Assembly (NCBI GenBank): GCA_036924085.1
Contig: JAVGWX010000005.1
Span: forward strand, 38,409,983-38,473,982
Length of the DNA: 64,000 nt
Source of the DNA: Ariolimax columbianus
Lineage: Eukaryota; Mollusca; Gastropoda; Stylommatophora; Arionidae
Direction of reading: 5' to 3'
The position numbers and the translations under genes were made by a program. Below, in pieces: positions 31,746 through 43,916 of the stretch. Below the pieces are notes generated by a model that was given only the letters and a program-made list of their open reading frames with translations, did not search any database and had not been told where the DNA came from. Position 1 is the first letter of the stretch. Every line of letters begins with the position of its first letter.

Positions 31746-32290
31746 TTGTTGCAATTTTCGCTTGCGAATGGCAGCTATTACTATTTCTGTGTGTTGTCTT
31801 GTAAACGATGATCGCATCTGACTTATCTCCCCACTAGACAACCGGATACGTGAAGGGAGTAAACCTTAACTCAATATTTGTTTTAAATAGCACACTTTTA
31901 TAGATACACACCAAGTTTACATGAGTATGCTGACAGATCTGGCTCTGTCTGACGGGCTAAATTAGATAGCAATACTACATCACTTTTAGTACCCTTCTAT
32001 TTATCTGTATCACCCAATTGTACCCGAGTTTAAACATATATAATGAACTGGCCGCTATAGTTATTAAAATGTGTTGTTAAGACGACTGTGATTAAGATGC
32101 TTAACTTGCATGAACTGTAGTGGTCAGCCACCCAAAGCTGCCAAAATGATTTTCTACATTCTCGTGATGATCCTGGATAACAGGTTGTAACAGGGCATAC
32201 TGACTAAGAAGAAGGGATTGAAGAGGGAAGGCTAACTCGTTTCTCAAAAATAACATGCCGAAGTCGGATGTTTTGGATCGAAAAGTGACA
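31746..32290. other. Unassigned sequence
   Basis: No recognised motif or tandem repeat. Confidence 0.4.
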
Positions 32291-32294
32291 ATAT

Positions 32295-32425
32295 CGCAGT
32301 GAAGCTATAAACTACGTCACAGCGCATTCAGTTCTCCGATCAACTTTCTGCTACTTGCATTTGCCTTTTCAGGACTTGGTAGTCGGAGTTTGAGAACGAA
32401 CGGACGAAGAGGAAGAAACAGTTAA
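32295..32425 (+). mobile_element. GAA-tailed short dispersed repeat, copy 2
   Basis: Plus-strand partner of 20988-21150: GCAGTGAAGCTATAAACTAC, GTCACAGCGCATTCAGTTCT, TCTGCTACTTGCATT, GGACTTGGTAGTCGGAG, TTGAGAACGAACGGACGAAG and a short GAAGAAA end. Confidence 0.6.
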
Positions 32426-32945
32426 GGTGACCAGAGGAATATGCATGGAACCGGCAGCCTCATCATGAAAATATATTGCTATTGAACGGGAGAGCAAAGA
32501 AACAGCAGAGTGGATACACTAACAACGATCAGCGACTAATATCTGGCTGCTTGCATTAGAGTCAGCGAACCAGACGTGACCAAGACCCCGATTCGCCTCC
32601 AAGCAGCGGCCCTGCAAACAGGCTGCACTAGTGCAGTCTGCATACGAGAAGAAGGATCGGAAATAGAAGTCCAACACCGTACTAAAAACGCCAGCTGAAA
32701 TTTATGTGTCAAGGCCGAAATAAGCATATATTGCAGCCCCTCTGTAAACTACAACGCCACTCCCCTTACTTGCTTGTCAGGACGATCGCGTAAAAAAGGA
32801 AAGAAGAAGAACCTGGCACTGTGTATGTCCGGATACAGACTTCCTGTAATGAGGCATTTAATAGCATTGACGATGTTATTCAGTTAGAGCAAACAAACGA
32901 ATCATTATTCAACTGTAATAGAATTGGCATCACCATATATTTTAA
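32426..32945. other. Unassigned sequence
   Basis: Nothing recognised on either strand. Confidence 0.4.
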
Positions 32946-32947
32946 AA

Positions 32948-33345
32948 TGTATTCACATTACCAAATGTATGTATGGACATTCATATCACCAAATGTGTGT
33001 ATGGACATTCACATCACCAAATGTATGTATGGACATTCACATCACCAAATATATGTATGGACATTAACATCACCAAATTTATATATGGACATTCACATCA
33101 CCAAATTTATGTATGGACATTCACATCACCAAATTTATGTATGGACATTCACATCACCAAATTTATGTATGGACATTCACATCACCAAATTTATGAATGG
33201 ACATTCACATCACCAAATATATGTATGGACATTCACATCACCAAATTTATGTATGGACATTCACATCACCAAATTTATGTATGGACATTCACATCACCAA
33301 ATTTATGTATGGACATTCACATTACAACTTTTGTGTATGTACATT
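32948..33345. repeat. 28-bp minisatellite (about 14 units)
   Basis: The unit is GTATGGACATTCACATCACC then AAATTTAT. The 28-bp length makes the frame rotate, so the three overlapping open frames here are repeat artefacts (MDIHITKF, GHSHHQIYV). Confidence 0.93.
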
Positions 33346-33910
33346 CATATTAGCTCTTGTATGTAGGTTCATGTACATCACTAAATATCTTTGAATACAT
33401 TAATATCATCAATTTTCCACGTCAATATTGCTATCGTTACATTTTTGTACTTACATTTGTGGTGCAGGTTAAAATCTATTTGTTATTCGTTCTCATCAAA
33501 GCTCTCCTGCTGCTTTTAATTAAAATTGTCAAACATATCATCTCGGTGCGATCTATTAGTGATCATTCCCGCAACATATCAGAGGCATCTGCCGGTTCGA
33601 TTAGTAATGGCTTATTTGTCCTGAAGGGGACTGCTTTGTGCAGCTTACAGTGTCTTGTGAAACTGACTAGGTCATTGGCCTGGCTACTATTTAAAGCAGG
33701 TGGCTTACGTTAACGCCGTGGTTACTTGTTAAGTGTGTGTCAGTGTTGCCGTTTACAGATAATATATAAATCTGTCACAACAGAATATCATTACCATAAA
33801 TACTCAGAAATAATTGAATCGTTTGATCATACAAGTATTCGATTTATATTATATGTGTCCATCCATCGTGTTAAATTATGCTAGATTTGTCTGCTCTTAT
33901 TTATTTGATT
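33346..33910. other. Unassigned AT-rich sequence
   Basis: No domain recognised. The open frame at 33357-33713 begins in repeat DNA. Confidence 0.35.
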
Positions 33911-33914
33911 TTAG

Positions 33915-34065
33915 AACATGTATATATCTATTTATATATATATTTATAAATCTAGTTATATATCTATTTATATATCTATGTATATATCTATTGATCTATC
34001 TAACTATATATCTATCTATCTGTATCTGTCTATATGTATGTCTGTCTGTCAATCTATCTATCTTC
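33915..34065. repeat. TATC/TATA-rich microsatellite
   Basis: Imperfect runs of TATCTATT, TATATATC and TCTATC. Confidence 0.88.
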
Positions 34066-34370
34066 AGTCCACTTATGTCGATAGACGTCGTAGAGATGTG
34101 TGACAGCCTTTGTTTCATATTTTTTGGCAGGCGAATAACCGCAGCTGACTTGCCGGGTCAATCACTGTATCTGTTAGCTCGTGGAATATATGAAAGCATA
34201 TTGTTGTATTGGTGGTGGTGGAAGCGTAAATTTGAGCAAGATAGACCCACAGCCTGTCAGGCGCCATATATGCTGCTTCGCTAACCACATAACAAGACCT
34301 GATGCTATAGCCACACATTCCCCCTTTTTGCGACATTTTCTCTGTGGGGTGAGCATCCCTAGAATAATGT

Positions 34371-34610
34371 GAGTAGATTTTTAACTTAATTTTTGCCCGA
34401 GCAGCGGCCATTAAAGCCTACTCTTTTCGATTTCTAACTGCTAAGGTATTTTTGACGTGCGCGCCACTGGACACGGGTGTCTGATCTCACTTCTCCGAGA
34501 TCAGGGGAAATATTTACCAGATGATCGACGTGAAAAGTACCGGTCTCCAACGGGATTTGAACCCGCGACCTCCAACACCCGATATGAACACCTTACATCG
34601 AGACCATCTA
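34371..34610 (-). mobile_element. SINE family A, copy 2
   Basis: On the minus strand the head reads TGGTCTCGATGTAAGGTGTT, then GGAGGTCGCGGGTTCAAATC with a good B box (GGTTCAAATCC). The body has CATCTGGTAAATATTTCCCC, TGATCTCGGAGAAGTGAGAT and CAGTTAGAAATCGAAAAGAG. It is the best-preserved head of the family. It is SINE-derived, not a working tRNA gene. Confidence 0.78.
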
Positions 34611-34624
34611 TCCATGTTTCAGTA

Positions 34625-35160
34625 AATAACCCAATTTAAATCATGTCTGACTATAGGTTGATGTGACTTTGGAGTAGAAAATATATTCTGAGATTTTGGT
34701 TTTTACATTTTTTTCTCCCGGCGTTGTCTCTCCAATTGTATGTGGCGCATCAGTTGTTTATTTGCTAAGCCTGAGGTGGTTCTTCTGGTTGAATCTCAAT
34801 TTGCATCCTTCTATGATGTCAAATCCATATCCAGTGCCTTCATGTGCCGCTTACATGCGTATCTGCACTTCAAATGTGGTCAGGCAACCTTTATTTGACT
34901 ATACCCTAGCTGCCCATAGAGACTATCTTTCGGAATGCGATCACTATTCTGTGCAACGAACATGAGCAAACCCTTAATGTCGTCCCTGCCTGTGGAGAGC
35001 GTAGATACTTGAGAGACCGTTGTGACAATACATCACCGTGAGTGTCACCCTATCTCTCCATGAGACACACGGATGGATCTCAAGCGCCGTAGGTGAAAGG
35101 TGCTGAACCTTTGCTTTTGTTTGACATAGGTTGTCAGTGTTTCCATTGATTGATTTAACT
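34625..35160. other. Unassigned sequence
   Basis: No recognised gene. A plus-strand open frame at 34696-34965 lacks motifs. Confidence 0.35.
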
Positions 35161-35164
35161 TCTC

Positions 35165-35490
35165 TATATTGGTCTAGAAAACTGCAGGGTCTGTGTGCAA
35201 CCAGTTTCTTTTACATTCACTTCATAAAAAATACTTATGCGCAAGAAATATATTCTTGAACTCCCTATTTCCTGTGGTTGTGCATTCCAAGCATTCATCA
35301 TTATCTGTATAAAATAATGTTTCCTGATATTGTATCTGGAATTGTCTATAATTAATGTGTTTAGCTGCCCTATTGTACTTGTAGAAGGCTGTATTTTGAT
35401 GAAAAACAAAATTGTTGTAGTTAATTTATCCTTTCCGTCGTTTATTTTAAACATCTGTATTACATCACCTCGAAGTCTCTTCTTTTCTTA
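35165..35490 (-). pseudogene. CR1-like LINE C-terminal fragment, copy 1
   Basis: Translation MFKINDGKDKL, then SRYNIRKHYFIQIMMNAWNA, LPQE-like and CTQTLQ residues match the LINE tail domain (TFKI--G-D, RKNFFS-R-V--WN-LP-EVV, F---LD). It stays open for 97 codons. Related pieces at 50830-51105 and 58438-58633 share the 3' end. Confidence 0.7.
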
Positions 35491-36060
35491 ACACCGCGGG
35501 TCGGTTTTTGCTAACGTTTCGGATCGTTCTAACAACGCAGTCATTGTAGACCATGTCTTGGTCTTGGCTGTAAGTTTGGGGTTCTTCCAGACTCGTGTTG
35601 TAAGGTATAAACAAATAGCAGAAACGTTGGCAATACGATTGCCTATTTTTGGGTCTAGGGAAAGTATATCATTAATGATGGTCTCAATGTAAGTGGACAT
35701 CCACAGCTGCCAATAATTGTCGATGGTAATCGTTGGGGTGGTATCTACCTCTTGTCCCAGGACATTTGTTGTGTTCAGGCTTATTGTGAGGACAACATCT
35801 TTGCATGTCTGGGAGAAGCAATCTATCACGCTCTGGGTTTTATTTTGACTGTAAGTAACATGTGCAGCAGCATCGGCAAATAACAAATCACTGACAGCAG
35901 CTCCCACGATCTTGGTTGTAGATTTGAATCTCGCAAGATTAAACAGACGCGAGTCCGACCTAGGTACATGCAAACTCCTGATGCATGATCAACGTCGTGC
36001 TTCTGTAGAATTCCAAAGAACATTCCAAATATTGTTGGGCCAGGACTCAACCTTCTATAA
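35491..36060 (-). pseudogene. CFDP2-like LINE RT fragment
   Basis: The 161-codon frame reads PRSDSRLFNLARFKSTTK, then DLLFADAAAHVTYSQ (FADDAA catalytic block with the second Asp lost), SVIDCFSQTCKDVVLTISLN, TTNVLGQEVDT and LTTRVWKNPKLTAKTK. An upstream frame has SPGPTIFGMFFGILQKHD (S-TLFGIFFS block). It matches the RT palm-to-thumb region. Truncated on both sides; loss of the Asp implies it is inactive. Confidence 0.82.
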
Positions 36061-37685
36061 CACCACAGTAAATACTGACTGGTTGTGATACACTACCGTC
36101 AAATTTACCTGTTCCTTTCATTTCCTAATGAATTAATATTCTAATGATATAAATGTTTAATAAATCCATTGTTAATGACTATACGTTCTTTAGATCATCA
36201 CTGTATATCATTTATTTTGATTCAAGCGATAATTGAGTGCTGCTTACTTGTATGATATCATCTTATGAGTGCCTTGAAATAGCAATCGCCACACGAACCA
36301 GATTTTGTGTGCTGAAAGTGGTACTTCAGTTATGTTTTAGAATAGAGCATTATGATCAGACACAAAATATTTATGTGACATTATGCCGAACATTTGACAT
36401 AAACAAAACTGAGATACAATTATACATTCCTAAAAGATTTCAAGATGCTGGACATGAGCTTGTAAAAAAAGCAAAATTTATGTGAAATCCGCAACGAATT
36501 ATAAATAACATATAAATGTAAATGTCAGCTTCAACATCCAGTCTAATTTGCGTTATCTTGTATAGCTGCTAAGAATCATATGTGAGGAGCATTCACAATC
36601 CATTGACGTGGACCAGTTTTCTTGATATTGCGGGTCCATCCTGACTTATCTACTTTCCATGTCCTAGACAATACGTCACACAACATTCGTCCAGTATTCA
36701 GACATGTGGAATGCCCTGTCACTGGCACTAAAGCAGGTCATCCATGCTACAAGTCTCCGGGACATTTTGCCAGATCATCAGACGGGTCTGGTCGTGTGTC
36801 ACTCCATATTCCCATGTTTCCTCATCCCTGTATCCCCTTTTCAGTTTTTTTCCTGCATCACGATACACCAGTTCGAAGTCTATTTAGTGACGTACATGTT
36901 TCGTAGGACAGGAGATGTCCAGGCGCAGGTTATAAACTCGATCAATAGTATCTGTGTCAGCTGTTTCCAACTTTCGATGCGCCGTTTTCCTGTACAAGTA
37001 TATAGAGGCTTGGTTGACTGTAAGAAACTTCGTCTTGACTTTCGTCTTTTGCGCTGCACCTGATAACATAACATAGAGTGTCTTGGGTCATTTACTTGTT
37101 TCTCTCTTTCTATCTCTGACGTGACAGTTTTTCGTATCTCTGGTGTCGATATGCTGGATATTTTTCAGTTTGTGTAGGTTTCAGTCAATTCTGATATTAA
37201 CATTGTAAAAGCTTCCACAATGCTCATCACTGACCAAGTCACAGTTACCGCGTGAGTAATCCAAGTAAGGATAATGGCAGAAACTGTTTAAAGTCACTTA
37301 TCAGCTAAGCTTAGGTTGCAGAGACAACGTGTCTTTAACCAATTAATTGCAGTCTTCTGCCACCAGATTCTTGAATACCATAGTTGAATAGAAACATAAG
37401 GCATTCCAGTGTTTTGCTCACACTCTCAGTAGCTGTTCTGCATCCGTCTTTGAAAAATTCCGGTATCCTATGACATTCACAAATAACTTTTCTTTACATT
37501 TTCGATTCGCAGAGTCTAGTGAATATATCAGCCACATGCGTGGAAGCTTAATTTGTGCGGTAAATGACAGCGCTCTTAAAATGTGTTTAACCTGGCGCCC
37601 ACTTTTATAACGTTCGTGAGGATAAGTGTTCCTTACCGCCCACTAAAATCTAAATTGAGGAACACTCCGTGATCGACACTGAATC
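36061..37685. other. Unassigned 1.6-kb stretch
   Basis: Open frames 36237-36485, 36622-36906 and 36704-37063 show no motif I recognise. The end near 36880-37075 gives minus-strand basic residues that could be LINE-derived, but I cannot support it. Confidence 0.35.
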
Positions 37686-37689
37686 TGTG

Positions 37690-38190
37690 TATTTTTGATG
37701 TTTTTGATCTTCATGTGGCTTTTCCTTTGCAGAATGTGGCTGAAATCACATCTCGTCTGAAAGAAACTCCATGTTAAAATCTCCAGTCTGCTCAAGAACG
37801 CATTTCATGACATATTATTGAGGGTTCGTCTTCTTGGTCTGCCTCTGCCTAACTTGTCCGGGACCAAATCTTTCATTACCGTTCCTTCAAGACTACTGTG
37901 GCTTGTGATGGGACAAACATATTTTATTATATTCATGATGTATAAACCAGTAATCCTCTCAACTCTTGTTGATTGTCTTCATTCTTCTTGTTTCGGTTCA
38001 CGATATTCTGAGGACCTTTCTATAACAGTTCGACTCGAAGAACTCGAGATTTCGGTAAGTGTATATGTTTCGCATCCATATGCAGCCACGGGAAAAAAAT
38101 CACACGTTCTCAATTGTTGCACTTTTATTCATTTGCTGGTTTTCTTTAATAGTTTGCTCAAGTTGTATTTTTAGTACATTATGTAATCTT
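37690..38190 (-). pseudogene. LINE RT thumb/C-terminal remnant
   Basis: Minus translation gives FFPVAAYGCETYTLTEI (V-LYGCETWTLT block) and, after frameshifts, SLEGTVMKDLVPDKLGRGRP and RRRTLNNMS (LE-TVMEG-V-GKRGRGRPRRRW-D). Order and spacing fit a LINE C-terminus. Confidence 0.65.
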
Positions 38191-38755
38191 TCTGCTTCTG
38201 GCCACATGCAAGCTAAAACCACACACTAGTGGGCAATAGCTGCCAGGTTGACGATCACTGGCATCATCAGAGTCATTTATCACATTGTTTGATGTGTTTG
38301 GGGTGTAACATAGTTTTGTTCTTTTATGTCAGCGTTGGGTGTTTCATTTTCTTCCCGCAAACTTTCATAGATTTCCCGCTGATTACAGTCTCTTTTCATG
38401 TAGTGTAAAGTCATTGCTTGAAAATTCAATTCCGTTACGAAATAACAGTACTTTGTATTTCCAATTTGTAGACCCATCAACAGAGCACTGATCGTCAAGT
38501 CACAACAAAAGATGCCAGCCATATTGAAGCATTAGAGAAGTGACAAAGTGTCAAGCAAGTAAGACAGTTTAAATACATAAATATCATTTTTACTGATGAA
38601 GACAGAGTGGACAGGGAGATTGCACGTATAATGCAAAAGGTCATCAGTGCCCATTATCAATTTGCACCGATTTTGTAACACCCTAGAGTGCTTCTATGAA
38701 CAAATAGGAGGCTGATAAACGCAATAAGTATTCCTACATTATGTTGCCAATGCAA
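38191..38755. other. Unassigned sequence
   Basis: No recognised gene or tandem repeat. A short minus-strand frame (38280-38522) has no domain. Confidence 0.35.
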
Positions 38756-38759
38756 ATCT

Positions 38760-39170
38760 TAGTCCTTACTAGAAACACATAAGGTTAAGATCCAGAATTG
38801 TGCTACGCGATGTGTGAGAAGTGCAGCCAGAAAGACAATCCGTGACCGAAACCGCAACATCACACTGAGGAAGATAGTAAGGACAAATTTAGATGGTGTT
38901 TACATTGACGTCTGCCAAATGAAGTGGCTAGGTAATTTAGTAAAAGTACATTATCACCAGGCTGTAGCGAGAGCATATCGTATGCAGGTCTCCGTTCCAC
39001 GTGCAAAGGGCCGACCTCGACGACGGCGAATTGAGACTACACATAACGACATAATTAGTTGACTCAATCGAAGTATTGCTATTTCCATTAAAACATCCAT
39101 TTGTAGATGGACTATGTGTCCCTCCTGGAGATAACAACAATTCCTCGCATCCCACATCCAAAAACGTGTC
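38760..39170 (+). pseudogene. LINE C-terminal remnant, sister of 7390-7840
   Basis: Translation SAARKTIRDRNRNITLRKIV, then VYIDVCQMKWLGNLVKVHYH and VPRAKGRPRRRRIET matches the C-terminus of the same LINE group, and nucleotide identity to 7440-7640 is obvious. It ends in an LEITTIPRIPHPKTC piece equivalent to the WR-FVHP-S end. Confidence 0.72.
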
Positions 39171-39304
39171 TGACTGGAATGGATGACGTGTGACAGATTT
39201 AGTCTGGGCAGACAAATCTTGTCTCCCCATGGACTTCCCACTGGGACCTGACGACTCAGTCGGCGAGTACGCGACGGATGACGGAGTAATAGCGACGCCA
39301 TCTT

Positions 39305-40995
39305 GCATGTAGCGCCGGCTACGAAAATAGTCTCGTGTTATAAAAAGCCTAGTGGACCAGGAGCAGGGAGGCTCACCCTGGGGGCAACTCTTCCCCTTCT
39401 CTCTCTTCTCACCTCACTCTTTTTCATTTGACTCTGTCCCACAGTCACACTCTTGCACAACTTTCACACGCGCTCTCATGGTGCGGCCCTTCCGTTGCAC
39501 TTTGGTTGAGGGCGTACAAACCTAGCATAGGTATATACAGACGTACACATGCATCCAAGCACTGGTTTGTGCGTCCTGATATCGCCCAATGGATTACGGT
39601 CTGGGGTGAAAAATAGCGCCTTCGCCAGTAGAAACAAGTGAGGCAAACATATACGCAGCAACAACAACAAGCAGGGGCTTTTCCCACGATACGTGATTGG
39701 GGAACACGAAGCATTAAACTGCACGATTTGAGAAGATAGACTGGGAGACATTTGCAGAGAAGACTTCGCACGATTTAGAGAACGATTTGAGAATATAGAC
39801 TGGGAGACATTTGCAGAGAAGACTTCACACGATTTAGAGAACGATTTGAGAAGATAGACTGGGAGACATTTGAAAGAAGACTTCACACGATTTAGAGAAC
39901 GATTTGAGAAGATTGACTGGGATACATTTGCAGAGAAGACTTCACACGATTTAGAGAACGATTTGAGAAGATAGACTGGGAGACATTTGCAGAGAAGACT
40001 TCACACGATTTAGAGAACGATTTGAGAACATAGACTGGGAGACATTTGCAGAGAAGACTTCACACGATTTAGAGAACGATTTGAGAAGATAGACTGGGAG
40101 ACATTTGCAGAGAAGACTTCACACGATTTAAAGAACGATTTGAAGGAAAGACGAACCTTAACACGATTTGAAGGAGGGTGCAACTTTACGCAACTTAGAA
40201 TAGGATCCTCACCTTACACGAATTGACAGAGAAGACGAACGTTACACCATCTGCAGCAGATACGCTACGATACGTCTGCAGAAATATTACACGATTTTTT
40301 AAGAGTGAGTCATTGAAGAGAGACAGTTGAGCGCCGCACACTAAGAGGTCACCAGCACGAGCTACACGGTTTTCCAGGTCTGACGCATTTACACGAGGTT
40401 TCCAAGCGGCCGACACCTTGAACGAGTTGACCATCTTACTTTGAACTGGACGTCACCTCGCCTGAGCTCAAGTCCCGGTATTTAAAGTCTACACCTGTGC
40501 GTATCCTGGGGTGTGACCAGCGCCAGCTACGTGGACGATCCTCCGAGCAATTGGCCATAATCACCCGCGGTGGGAGTGAATGTTGCCTTCTGGAACGTGT
40601 GCTGACCCGCGACACGCGATCTCGTGGTCAGTCGGCTCCTGTTCAACACACGTCAATTCATACCTGCGGCTGCTGATTCGGTTTTCCCTGACATCCATAA
40701 ACGCAATTCGTCAAGCGAAAAGACGAAGGAACAAGTCCTAGGGCGATCTACCTGGGTTGAGGTCGCAACACGAGGTACTAACCGGCCCTGTTCCAGCCAT
40801 AATTCGGACTCGCGGTACGTCACGGCAGGTCAATCACGGGAAAGGTGACTGTTGACAATAGTTTAGTTGTAGCAGTAGAGATTTTTAGATTAGGTAATCC
40901 CTGGATAGAAGTGAGCGAGTTGTAAATAGAAGAGTGCCAGTTTAGTAAGGAATAAATAATTTATTTAAGTTCATTGTTAGATTCTTTTAGATTAA
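39305..40995 (+). other. Possible promoter-bearing repeat or LTR remnant
   Basis: A TATA box-like TATAAAA (39339-39345) is followed by CT-rich leader-like DNA, a 59-bp minisatellite (39725-40145), a GC-richer stretch and a polyadenylation-type AATAAATAA (40951). No RT, protease or integrase codons lie between. A solo LTR would explain promoter plus polyA without ORF, but I could not find matching TG...CA ends or a TSD. Confidence 0.22.
39725..40145. repeat. 59-bp minisatellite (about 7 units)
   Basis: The unit is GATTTGAGAAGATAGACTGG, then GAGACATTTGCAGAGAAGAC and TTCACACGATTTAGAGAAC. Units are nearly identical, and the last decays into GATTTGAAGGAAAGACGAAC. Confidence 0.92.
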
Positions 40996-41054
40996 GGTGT
41001 GGAGATGCATATCAGCGTTAGTTAGATTAGATAGAGCAAGACCTTGTCCTCTCT

Positions 41055-41820
41055 GCTACAGACGCTGTTATACTAGCTCTCTGGAAATGTTAGACAGTGA
41101 AACGCTCTCTCTAGGCCTGTCTATATCCTGGGCCAAGACCAAAGTTCAGAATCTCATTTCCCCCATATCACCTCAGATTATTGAAAATCAAGGTCACACT
41201 GTGGAGAGCACCAACACATTCATATATATCAGTAGCATGATATCATCCAATGGACGCATCGGTCCCGATATGTCATGGCGGATCGGACTAGCTATTTCTG
41301 CTATGCACGACCTTCAACGTTTGTGTGGAGTAATGACACGATCTCTCGTCGGACAAAACAAAAAACCGCATCTACCAATCCTGCGTGGTCTCAGTACTAC
41401 TTTACGGCTCCAAAACCTGGGCATTGCTGAAGCCTTTCAAATGCGTAACCAGCAGGATATACTGGGCATCCGATGACATGACTACATTCGCAACGTGGAG
41501 GTCTCTGCTAAAACAGGCATCCACCGAATATCAGAAACAATTGACTGGCACCGAGTTTCTTTGTTTTGTGATGGTATACGTCTGGACCAGAAAACCCGTG
41601 CCTACAAGGTACTACACAAGTCGTTCCGCAGCGCCACAAGTCTTCCCCCGACCCGCTTGAGACGCAGAAGAGGCCGTCTCCCAACAATATGGCTTCACCA
41701 AGTAGAAACCTCCCCTCCTCCCTGAACGAGGCCTGGAACTACGCCACAGCTGTGGTTCATGATGCGGCCGACCGACGCAACGGGCCTCAGACGCCTAAGC
41801 GGACATTATTATTATTTATT
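41055..41820 (+). pseudogene. LINE 3' half, same family as 809-2975
   Basis: Frames show SLEMLDSETLSLGLSISWAK, then TKVQNL, IENQGHTVESTNTFIYISSM, IGLAISAMHDLQRLCG, SVLLYGSKTWALLKPFK, EAFQMRNQQDILGIR and RRRRGRLPTIWLHQVET. This is the RT palm end, thumb and C-terminal GRP-TWL-QVE motif. It ends CAACGGGCCTCAGACGCCTA, AGCGGAC and an ATT-repeat tail. The 5' part is truncated. Two or more frameshifts. Confidence 0.78.
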
Positions 41821-41824
41821 CACC

Positions 41825-43305
41825 AACACCGCCATGTGACCTAAATTATAGGAGGCAATGCATTTTCGTCATGCGTGCAGGATACGTCTGATTTCTTAAG
41901 CATTCACCAGACCACCAATAGCATGGCAGACGGCAAGGCCATCTTACTTTCTGAAGTAAGGAGAAATTTGCTCATTGTGACTGTGAAACAAAGTGAACAT
42001 GTTCCTTGAAAAAACTCCATTATTTGTCTCAATCAGCCTTGACATTTGACAGATCCAGATCACGAGCAGGATCATTCAGTTACTCGTTGGTCAAAATGTG
42101 TGACGCATAAGCCGCGCTATGGCAGACGCATGGATCATCACTGGAAGGCTGCGGATTGGTCGACTTGAAACCCCTCGATCCCTTCCGTTTGAATCAATGG
42201 AGTATTTAATAGTGTGAGTGACGGTCATGATTCCATACGATACAACATATCATTGAAAACAGATCATAGTGTAAATGTTGCCATGTACTCAATGCGTACA
42301 TCTGTTTGTACATCAAAATATGTTTTTATCTAAATCAAGACTCAAACGAGAGCATAAAAGAGTTAACTTACCCATCTGATTATCCTTTTACATGTATATC
42401 ATCTATATTCTCTTTCATCAAGATTTTCAGGAATATAGTTTGTTTCTCTATACCACCAACTATTTCATTGTTCAACTCAGCTGGTGTTGGTGAAGTTAGT
42501 CGTGCCAAGATGAGGGGGCACTTGCCCATATTTCCTTTGGGTGCAAGTTACAGTGGCTCCTCTTTCATCCAATGGCTTAGATGAGAAAATCGGCTAGGCT
42601 CATCTGGATTGTAATGGAATGCAAATCACCTTACTAAGCTGACCGCTACGAGAACTGTAGTGGCGATCCCCACATCGTAGGTCAGACTACTATGACACAT
42701 CATGTTTCTAGGGAGACCATCGGCGGACATGAGGTTGTGGAGGTATTTCTCACCTATCCTTGACGTTAGTGTCTTTTCTCTCCTCTCATATTTGGATAGT
42801 GACAAAACTTTCCATCATAAACGTTTTTAAAGGTTTTTTTTTTACTTGTTACGTTCCAATACTAATAAATTCATCCATGGCTGCCGATGAGGATGTCATA
42901 CTGCATCTCATGTCATACTGCATCTCATGTCATACTGCATCCTTCAGTATATGAGTGCGCTTGTGACTGATAAAGCGAAAGCAAGCGATGGAAGTTCTTT
43001 GAAAGGACATGCACACATGCTCAACAGCTGCCACTGGTTTTCATCTGCTTTAGGCTTCCTAGTAATGCGTCTATCCTGGGAGGGGATTTGAGGGTGGGGG
43101 TGGGGGGGGGTGGGTTGAACACGTAAGCTTCGCTGACTGCAACGCCCTGTTTGAACCCATCCTTTCAGATTTAACGATTTTGGATCCATGTTTCCCAGGT
43201 GTTAATGTCTCTTTGACAACACTTTAGGGACTCTTTCTGACAATCTACTAATATATTTATAATTATAATCATATACACAATTCTCTTTCGGGAAATGTTG
43301 AGGCG
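41825..43305. other. Unassigned 1.5-kb stretch
   Basis: No recognised gene. It includes a short G-rich run near 43095-43115 and small duplications of CATCTCATGTCATACTG at about 42900-42940. Confidence 0.4.
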
Positions 43306-43307
43306 AA

Positions 43308-43472
43308 ATGGGTTTTTTTTTACAACGGTTTCCTGATCGAAATAGCCTAATTGGGTACCGGTTCAGTGCGGGAAAGTAAAAGCGGCGATGGAGAGGAGAT
43401 GGCTACCGCCCTAATATAGCACAGCCTTTGAAATGTGAGAACGCTAACACCTCACACTCGTAATGCAGTAAT
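43308..43472 (+). mobile_element. SINE family B, 5'-truncated copy
   Basis: GGGTACCGGTTCAGTGCGGG, then AAAGTAAAAGCGGCGATGGA and GAGGAGATGGCTACCGCC, then GCTAACACCTCACAC matches the body of the full copy at 53575-53825 (minus). The tRNA-like head is missing. Confidence 0.72.
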
Positions 43473-43657
43473 GGTATGGGTAACTTAATTTACTTTACAA
43501 TTCTTTTTTTCAAAGGAATTTTCTTTTTGTTCTAATTCCTGCGCACCATATTGTATTGTCGAGAATACATAACACTGAACAACTGTCATGATGATTTTGT
43601 CAGTTATTTGTGAGGCTGTACATGTGTTACTCACAGTGTTCCACTTCGGCCGTTTGT

Positions 43658-43764
43658 ATACTCTCTCTCTCTCTCTTTGTGTGTGTATGTGTCTCTCTTT
43701 CTCTCTCTCTCTATTTGTGTGTGTGCCTCTCTTTCTTTCTCTCTCTCTCTCTTTTTCTCTCTCT

Positions 43765-43802
<38 letters not shown>
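43658..43802. repeat. (CT)n microsatellite with GT patches
   Basis: CT dinucleotides broken by TTTGTGTGTG patches. The Arg-Glu (minus) and Ser-Leu (plus) open frames here are low-complexity artefacts. Confidence 0.95.
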
Positions 43803-43805
<3 letters not shown>

Positions 43806-43916
43806 AGAATACATGTCATTGCACAGGGCTTTATCCATACGTTCTCTGTTCTTCTCCATATTTGTTTTGGACACTCCCAGCACAATTCACGAACCGGCGA
43901 GAATCCCGAAATAGAT

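Noticed and set aside
32821..33394. Three overlapping histidine-rich open frames
   Set aside because: The 28-bp unit rotates through all frames. This is repeat DNA.
34510..34606. tRNA gene on the minus strand
   Set aside because: The A/B box pattern recurs with the same ~170-bp body at three sites, so it is a SINE head.
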